Assembly: GCA_049658145.1 (NCBI GenBank) | Contig: JBASOJ010000074.1 | Span: 1 to 64,000, forward strand | Direction: 5' to 3' | Source of the DNA: UBA6100 sp049658145 | GTDB lineage: Bacteria > Actinomycetota > Coriobacteriia > Anaerosomatales > Anaerosomataceae | DNA: 64,000 nucleotides | In this document: positions 59,648-64,000 of the stretch, in pieces | Numbering within the stretch: the first letter of the stretch is position 1 | How the letters are laid out: every line of letters begins with the position of its first letter | Notes under the pieces: generated by a model | Seen by the model: only the letters and a program-made list of their open reading frames with translations | Databases searched by the model: none | Told to the model about the DNA's origin: nothing | Position numbers and translations under genes: made by a program

Positions 59648-60721
59648 TCACGTGTCGCTCAGGGTGGGTCCGACACCACGATAGATGGCCCTCGCGACCT
59701 GGTCGGCCCAGGAAGGATCGCGAAACAGCGCGCGATCGGCATCGACCGACGCGTCACCGATCTCGATACGCACTCCCGGCCCGGGGAACGCCGAGAGCAC
59801 GGCGTCACTCACGGGAGCCGGCTCGCGAACGACGAGCGTCGGCAACGACGCCGCACGCGTGATGGCCTGCGCATACCCCATGGAGGCGGCCTCGCGTGCC
59901 CCTCCATCGGTCTGCGGTTGGTACAACACACGCAGCCCGCCCTCACCGCTCACTCCGATGTCGATGCCCACCAGCATGTCGGCCGTCGAGGATCCGGCGG
60001 CGGTCACCCGATCCGGGGACGATGGAGCCCCCGCCGGAGGGCGCGTGCTCGTCACCTCGGCGCCGGCCGCTACGAACAGCGCCTGGAGGCGACGGGCCAC
60101 CTCCATCGACGCATCCGTGTCCGACCCGGCGGGTGCCGGTGAGGGATCGAGCAGAACGGTCATGCCAGTGAGGTCGTAGGGCAGAAGCACATCCAATTGA
60201 TCCGAGCCCCCCGGCACCGACAGCCGGATCTCGTCCCCGGGGCTCACTGAAGACCCGGGAGCGGGATACATCTCCAGGACGATCGTCTCCGTCGTGTCCG
60301 AGGAGACCGCCTCCACCACGACAGTGAACCCGAGCGCACTCAACGCATCGCGGGCACCCTCCACCGATGTTCCGACGAGGTCCGGCACCTTGAAGGTCTG
60401 CGGGCCCACCGACAGCACGACGCGCACGACCGAACCAGGATCGAGCAACGCCCCTGGATCGGGATCCTGCGAGATGACCTGACCTGAAGGAACAGTCGGC
60501 GATACCCGGGCCCCTCCAAGCTCGTAGACAAGACCCTCGGCCTCGATCGTGTCCTGCGCGGCTGAAGCAGGCAGTCCCGTCACAGCCGGCACCTCCACCA
60601 GCCGCGAACGCGCCACCGTGAGCGAGGCCACGACCGCGCTGCCGACGAGTATCACGATGACGACCGAAGCGATGATCGCCGCTTTGGGCACCAGGCGGCG
60701 CCTTTGGGATGTCTGAGCCAT
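59648..60721 (-). CDS. Membrane-anchored PASTA protein with degenerate amidase-3-like domain
   Basis: 357 aa: a basic cytoplasmic start, one membrane helix (about 13-36), two PASTA domains (42-106 and 109-172) and a C-terminal domain (about 185-355) with the strand and helix pattern of N-acetylmuramoyl-L-alanine amidase 3. The first zinc His motif (DPGHGG in the family) is here DPSP (192-195), and the second (SIHxN) is GIDIG with Asp254; Glu207 and the late Glu (RIEIG) may remain. PASTA binds peptidoglycan or lipid II. Probably a cell-wall sensor or scaffold and not an enzyme. ATG directly after a -10 box; no SD. Confidence 0.8.
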   Translation of the reverse strand: MAQTSQRRRLVPKAAIIASVVIVILVGSAVVASLTVARSRLVEVPAVTGLPASAAQDTIEAEGLVYELGGARVSPTVPSGQVISQDPDPGALLDPGSVVRVVLSVGPQTFKVPDLVGTSVEGARDALSALGFTVVVEAVSSDTTETIVLEMYPAPGSSVSPGDEIRLSVPGGSDQLDVLLPYDLTGMTVLLDPSPAPAGSDTDASMEVARRLQALFVAAGAEVTSTRPPAGAPSSPDRVTAAGSSTADMLVGIDIGVSGEGGLRVLYQPQTDGGAREAASMGYAQAITRAASLPTLVVREPAPVSDAVLSAFPGPGVRIEIGDASVDADRALFRDPSWADQVARAIYRGVGPTLSDT

Positions 60722-60728
60722 GCCCGCG

Positions 60729-60737
60729 AGTATAGCA
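60729..60737 (-). promoter_or_regulatory. Extended -10 promoter for a leaderless PASTA-gene mRNA
   Basis: The minus strand reads TGCTATACT, an extended -10, with only 7 bases (CGCGGGC) before the ATG at 60721. A transcript would start at or beside the A of the ATG. Confidence 0.6.
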
Positions 60738-60752
60738 AGCGCGGTGCCTGTC

Positions 60753-60781
60753 TTGCCTACGCCCGAACACGCGGGTATGCT
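60753..60781 (+). promoter_or_regulatory. Promoter of the FmdB-family gene
   Basis: TTGCCT (60753-60758) and TATGCT (60776-60781) with a 17-base spacer, 32 bases before the ATG. It is divergent from the PASTA-gene promoter. Confidence 0.65.
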
Positions 60782-60813
60782 GCACAATCACCGCCCCGCA
60801 CACAGGAGTACTC

Positions 60814-61089
60814 ATGCCAGCGTACGACTACCGTTGCCTCTCATGTGATTCCGTCTTCGAGCTCACGCGCTCTCTGTCGGACACCTCCGCTGTCTGCTGC
60901 CCCTCGTGCGGCGGCGAGACCAAGCGCGTGTTCACGCCCGTCGGCGTCGTGTTCAAGGGTTCCGGCTTCCACAACACCGACTACCGCCCACGGCCCAAGA
61001 GCGAGGAGTCCTCGCCTTCTGGCAAGGACTCCTGTGCTGACTCGGGGTCGAGCGCCGCCTGCGCGACGTGTCCCGCCTCCACCGAGTAG
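60814..61089 (+). CDS. FmdB family zinc ribbon protein
   Basis: 91-residue protein with the FmdB start MPAYDYRCLSCDSVFE and a second pair CPSCGG, giving a CxxC-CxxC zinc ribbon, then VFKGSGFHNTDY typical of the family. A tail of about 25 residues adds three more cysteines. Members are thought to regulate one-carbon enzymes but the function is not settled. GGAG 5 bases before ATG. Converges with glpX 9 bases away. Confidence 0.9.
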   Translation: MPAYDYRCLSCDSVFELTRSLSDTSAVCCPSCGGETKRVFTPVGVVFKGSGFHNTDYRPRPKSEESSPSGKDSCADSGSSAACATCPASTE

Positions 61090-61097
61090 GCAGACCG

Positions 61098-62063
61098 CTA
61101 CTCCATCCGCACCCAGAACTTCTCGTCGCCCGCCCGCTTCACGGTCTCGACGAAGCGCACCGTCCCGGACTTGTTCTCCATGGTGATCGAGTGGGTTCGC
61201 GAGCCCTGGCCGAAGTACTTGACGCCGCGAAGCATCTCGCCGTCGGTGACACCCGTGGCGATGAACGCGGCCTCGTCGGTGTTCACCAGCGTGTCCATCT
61301 CGAGGATGCCGTCGATGTGCGGGGTGCCCATCTCCACCGCGCGCGCCTTCTCCTCCTCGCTGCGCCACGCGAAGCGGCCCATGAAGCAACCGCCGATGCA
61401 CTTCATGGCGGCACAGGCCAAAACGCCCTCGGGTGCGGCACCGATGCCCAGATACAGGTGGATGCCGGTGCCCTCGATCGCGGTGGCCACGGCGCCGAAG
61501 ACATCACCGTCCGAGATCAGACGGATGCGTGCGCCGGCCGCACGGACCTCGGCGATGAGGTCCCTGTGTCGCTCGCGCTCAAGGATGCACACCACGAGGT
61601 CCTCGACCGGCCTCTTCAGCGCCTTGGCGACATTGCGGACGTTCTCGGTCGGGCTCAGGTCGATATGGACCGCGTCGGCGGCGGCCGGTCCGACGGCGAC
61701 CTTGTTCATGTAGGTGTCCGGTGCGTGCAGGAGCGTGCCCTTCGGCCCGAAAGCCAGGACCGCAAGCGAGTTCGACTGTCCGTAGGCCGTGAGATTCGTG
61801 CCCTCGAGCGGATCGACCGCTATGTCGATCGCCTCCCCGCCGGCGCCGACCTTCTCGCCGATGTACAGCATCGGTGCTTCGTCGCGTTCGCCTTCGCCGA
61901 TGACGATGGTGCCGTCGATCTCGACGTGGTTGAACGCCGCGCGCATCGCTTCTACGGCGGCGTCGTCGGCGGCATGTTTGTCGCCCTTGCCCATCCACCG
62001 TCCTGCAGCTAGAGCCGCGGCCTCGGTGACCTCGAGCATCTCGACGATACGGGTGCTGCGCAT
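61098..62063 (-). CDS. glpX: Class II fructose-1,6-bisphosphatase
   Basis: Gluconeogenic phosphatase of the GlpX type, 321 aa. WMGKGDKHAADDAAVEAMR, IDGTIVIGEGERDEAPML and DIAVDPLEGTNLTAYGQ hold the metal and substrate residues. It is the common sole FBPase in Actinomycetota. The ATG at 62063 has GGGAGG 6 bases upstream. It follows rsmB, probably in the fmt-rsmB transcript. Confidence 0.96.
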   Translation of the reverse strand: MRSTRIVEMLEVTEAAALAAGRWMGKGDKHAADDAAVEAMRAAFNHVEIDGTIVIGEGERDEAPMLYIGEKVGAGGEAIDIAVDPLEGTNLTAYGQSNSLAVLAFGPKGTLLHAPDTYMNKVAVGPAAADAVHIDLSPTENVRNVAKALKRPVEDLVVCILERERHRDLIAEVRAAGARIRLISDGDVFGAVATAIEGTGIHLYLGIGAAPEGVLACAAMKCIGGCFMGRFAWRSEEEKARAVEMGTPHIDGILEMDTLVNTDEAAFIATGVTDGEMLRGVKYFGQGSRTHSITMENKSGTVRFVETVKRAGDEKFWVRME

Positions 62064-62094
62064 CGCATCCTCCCTCGGATCGTTCGTGTACAGA

Positions 62095-63441
62095 TCAGCG
62101 TTCGTTGCGGCGGAGTAGGGCCACGAAGTGCCCATCGGGTCCACCGGAGCGAGGCCACGACTGAAAACAGCCGCGTCCATCACGGAATGTGCCCCATTCG
62201 GCCGGGATCACCTCAGTCAGCGCCTCAAGTGCGAAGACGCTCCCCACGTCCGAGGCCAGGAGGTCGTCGATGACGCCGCCGTTCTCCTCCCGGGCGATGC
62301 TACACGTAGAGTACACCAGAGCGCCTCCGGAACGGACGACCCGTGCTGCGGCGCTCACGAGCTCCACCTGGAGTGCATGCAGACTCCCGGGAGTCTCGGG
62401 CCCGATCCGCCATCGCTTCTCGGGATACCGCCGAAGGGTGCCGAGACCGCTGCACGGCGCGTCCACGAGCACAGCGTCGAACGCGTCGCTGCCAAAGCGC
62501 GTCGCCAGGTCGATGGCATCCGCGGTGATCACGGCGACCCCGGGTACCTGTGACTCCTCGAGCCGACGGACGAGCGCCGAGGACTTGCCCTCGTTGAGGT
62601 CGAGTGCGGTGATCTCGGCCGGTCCGCCAGCGGCGACGGCGAGCGCCTGCATGCAGACTGTCTTGTTGCCCCTCCCCGCACCCACGTCGAGGATCCTCAT
62701 GCCCGGTCCCGGTGCGACGACACGCGGCGCAAGCTGCGCCGCAGCGTCCATCGCAAACCATCCGGCGGACGAAGCGGCGACACCGTACACAGCTCTCGGC
62801 TGGCCCAGCACGTAGCAGTCGCCGTCGGGCGGATACGACACGGGCTCCCCCGGCCGCAGTGCCATGAGCGTCGCTTCACGGTCCCGGGCGAACGGATCGA
62901 GCCGGACGAAACTGGGAGCGGGCTCGAGGCCGCACGCGAACATCTCCCGGGCGGCATCCTCTCCGAGCGACGCTACTGCCACGTCCAGGATCCACTGCGG
63001 ATGACCCGCGAGGCGCGCCAGAGCAGCCGGATCCTCCCCGGGATCTCCCCACGGGAAGGACGCGGCGCGTTCGCTCACCCTACGCACGACTGCGTTCACC
63101 AGACCCGCTGCCTGCGGTCTCACTGTTCGAGCGGCGCCGACCGCCTGGTCGACGATCGCATAGGCGGGTGCCCGCCCAAACAGGAGCTCGAACGCCGCCA
63201 GACGCAACACATCTCTGATCCGCGGCTCCACCGCACCTCGAAGATGCGTGTCGATAGCCTCGTCGAGTACGCCCTCGGCTCCGATCGTCCCGTACGCGAG
63301 GCGCGTGGCGAGCGCCGCGTCGTCCGCTGACAGCTTCGCGCGCGACAGCTCGGCCGCGAGTACGGGACCCGAGAACGCACCGTCGCGACGAACGCGCGCG
63401 AGCACATGAAGCGCCGCAGCGCGCGCCGGGGCGACGGTCAC
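62095..63441 (-). CDS. rsmB: 16S rRNA (cytosine967-C5)-methyltransferase
   Basis: m5C methyltransferase of 448 aa. An N-terminal NusB-like domain (AAALHVLARVRRDGAFS onwards, residues 1-130) precedes the Rossmann methyltransferase with ILDVGAGRGNKTVCMQ, DAPCSGLGTLRRYPEKRW and YSTCSIAREENGG, which hold the two catalytic cysteines. The GTG at 63441 forms a GTGA overlap with the fmt stop and has GGAG 9 bases upstream. fmt-rsmB is a standard pair. Confidence 0.95.
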   Translation of the reverse strand: MTVAPARAAALHVLARVRRDGAFSGPVLAAELSRAKLSADDAALATRLAYGTIGAEGVLDEAIDTHLRGAVEPRIRDVLRLAAFELLFGRAPAYAIVDQAVGAARTVRPQAAGLVNAVVRRVSERAASFPWGDPGEDPAALARLAGHPQWILDVAVASLGEDAAREMFACGLEPAPSFVRLDPFARDREATLMALRPGEPVSYPPDGDCYVLGQPRAVYGVAASSAGWFAMDAAAQLAPRVVAPGPGMRILDVGAGRGNKTVCMQALAVAAGGPAEITALDLNEGKSSALVRRLEESQVPGVAVITADAIDLATRFGSDAFDAVLVDAPCSGLGTLRRYPEKRWRIGPETPGSLHALQVELVSAAARVVRSGGALVYSTCSIAREENGGVIDDLLASDVGSVFALEALTEVIPAEWGTFRDGRGCFQSWPRSGGPDGHFVALLRRNER

Positions 63442-64000
63442 CGCGTACACCTCCAGCACGTGCCCTCCGAGAGGTGCGCACCGCGGGCCCAGTCGGCTCC
63501 GCGCATGTCGCCCTTCCCGGCCGGGCGGACGACTTCGAGCGCGAGTGAGCCATCGGCGAAGCCCAGTACGGGGAGTCCATCGGCCATGCAGACGCCTCCC
63601 GGGGCGATCCGCTCGTCGGTAGGATGCGCGCGCACCACGGTCAACTCGCGGTCCCCGACGCACGCGCGAGCCGGCGCGCGGCGCGTCGCAGCGCGTACAC
63701 GAGCATGTGCATCGGCCGTCGATATCTCCGGCACCAGCGCGACGTCATCCTTGGTGATCTTCGTGGCGTACGTCGCCAGTGCGGGGTCCTGCGGGACCCA
63801 GGCCACTTCGTCGGATTCGATCTCCTCCAGTACCGCCAGCAACGCTCCGGCGCCGATACGAGCCAGATCATCTTCGACTTCGGCGACGTAGCGGTCGTTG
63901 ATGGGCACGGTCACCTGGCGTGCGAACGGCCCGGTATCCAGCCCTGCCTCCATGCGCATGATGCTCACGCCGGTGACGGATTCGCCTGCCAGCACCGCCC
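63438..64000 (-). CDS. fmt: Methionyl-tRNA formyltransferase, 5' end outside the window
   Basis: C-terminal part of the enzyme that formylates initiator Met-tRNA. The visible part begins in the family segment LAGESVTGVSIMRMEAGLDTG (landmark) and continues through the linker into the C-terminal OB-like tRNA-binding domain with FADGSLALEVVRPAGKGDMRG. The frame is open to the window edge, and the GTG codon at 63995 is internal. At least 100 N-terminal residues with the SLLP and HxSLLP-type motifs lie outside. Confidence 0.93.
   Translation of the reverse strand, partial: AVLAGESVTGVSIMRMEAGLDTGPFARQVTVPINDRYVAEVEDDLARIGAGALLAVLEEIESDEVAWVPQDPALATYATKITKDDVALVPEISTADAHARVRAATRRAPARACVGDRELTVVRAHPTDERIAPGGVCMADGLPVLGFADGSLALEVVRPAGKGDMRGADWARGAHLSEGTCWRCTR

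Overview
The window is high-GC bacterial chromosome from the core of a long ancestral housekeeping cluster. Sixty-three of the 66 protein genes lie on the minus strand, so it reads from right to left. The gene order (rpmB / asp23-fakA-degV-recG-rsmD-coaD, rpmF-plsX-fab-rnc-smc-ftsY-ffh-rpsP-khpA-rimM-trmD-lepB-rplS-rnhB, trmFO-xer-sigma-rpsB-tsf-pyrH-frr-uppS-cdsA-dxr-rseP, proS-rimP-nusA-ylxR-infB-rbfA-truB-ribF) resembles that of Bacillota. The high GC, a WhiG/SigD sigma factor, a SepIVA-like gene beside a DUF177 gene, GlpX fructose bisphosphatase, an ADP-forming acyl-CoA ligase and flavin-type FabK suggest a deep-branching, probably anaerobic actinobacterium (Coriobacteriia-like). That placement is inference from gene content. 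I see no rRNA, tRNA, CRISPR array, prophage or insertion sequence.

Layout by coordinate. 1-611: 3' part of a D-2-hydroxyacid dehydrogenase on the plus strand. 612-902: convergent spacer rich in inverted repeats. 903-8551: rimP-nusA-ylxR-infB-rbfA-nrnA-truB-ribF operon with a clear promoter and a hairpin leader. 8581-15946: uppS-cdsA-dxr-rseP-ispG, a small orphan Rossmann protein and proS (isoprenoid and phospholipid precursors, undecaprenyl carrier, site-2 protease). 15954-19311: rpsB-tsf-pyrH-frr. 19339-25784: yraN-comM-dprA-trmFO-xer-sigma factor-response regulator. 25855-29780: rpsP-khpA-rimM-trmD-lepB-rplS-rnhB. 29808-37035: rnc-smc-ftsY-lepB2-ffh. 37043-44308: type II fatty-acid synthesis with two FabK-like flavoproteins. 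44328-47491: ADP-forming acyl-CoA ligase and an orphan phosphotransacetylase-type regulatory module. 47554-54898: asp23-fakA-degV-recG-rsmD-coaD-sepIVA-DUF177-rpmF. 55137-55325: rpmB, divergent. 55322-58534: TPP-riboswitch-controlled thiT-thiN and a GAF/HD-GYP protein. 58575-60721: M23 peptidase and a PASTA protein. 60814-64000: fmdB, glpX, rsmB and a truncated fmt.

The genes are tightly packed. Many neighbours overlap by 4 bases (ATGA or GTGA) or share TGATG, so translational coupling is the rule, and I used these overlaps plus Shine-Dalgarno (SD) sites to choose starts. At least five housekeeping genes appear to start with TTG. Promoters of the TTGACC-N17-TATCAT kind can be read before rimP, rpsP, rplS and fmdB.

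The least ordinary items are: a PASTA protein whose amidase-like domain has lost both zinc-binding histidines and whose mRNA looks leaderless; a NusA with a C-terminal Cys3-His tail; a site-2 protease with a winged-helix-like insertion of about 75 residues; a TPP riboswitch followed by a ribosome-binding-site sequestering stem; a solitary phosphotransacetylase regulatory module next to an ADP-forming ligase; and a FliA/SigD-type sigma factor plus a zinc-ribbon response regulator at the place where Bacillota keep the fla/che operon.
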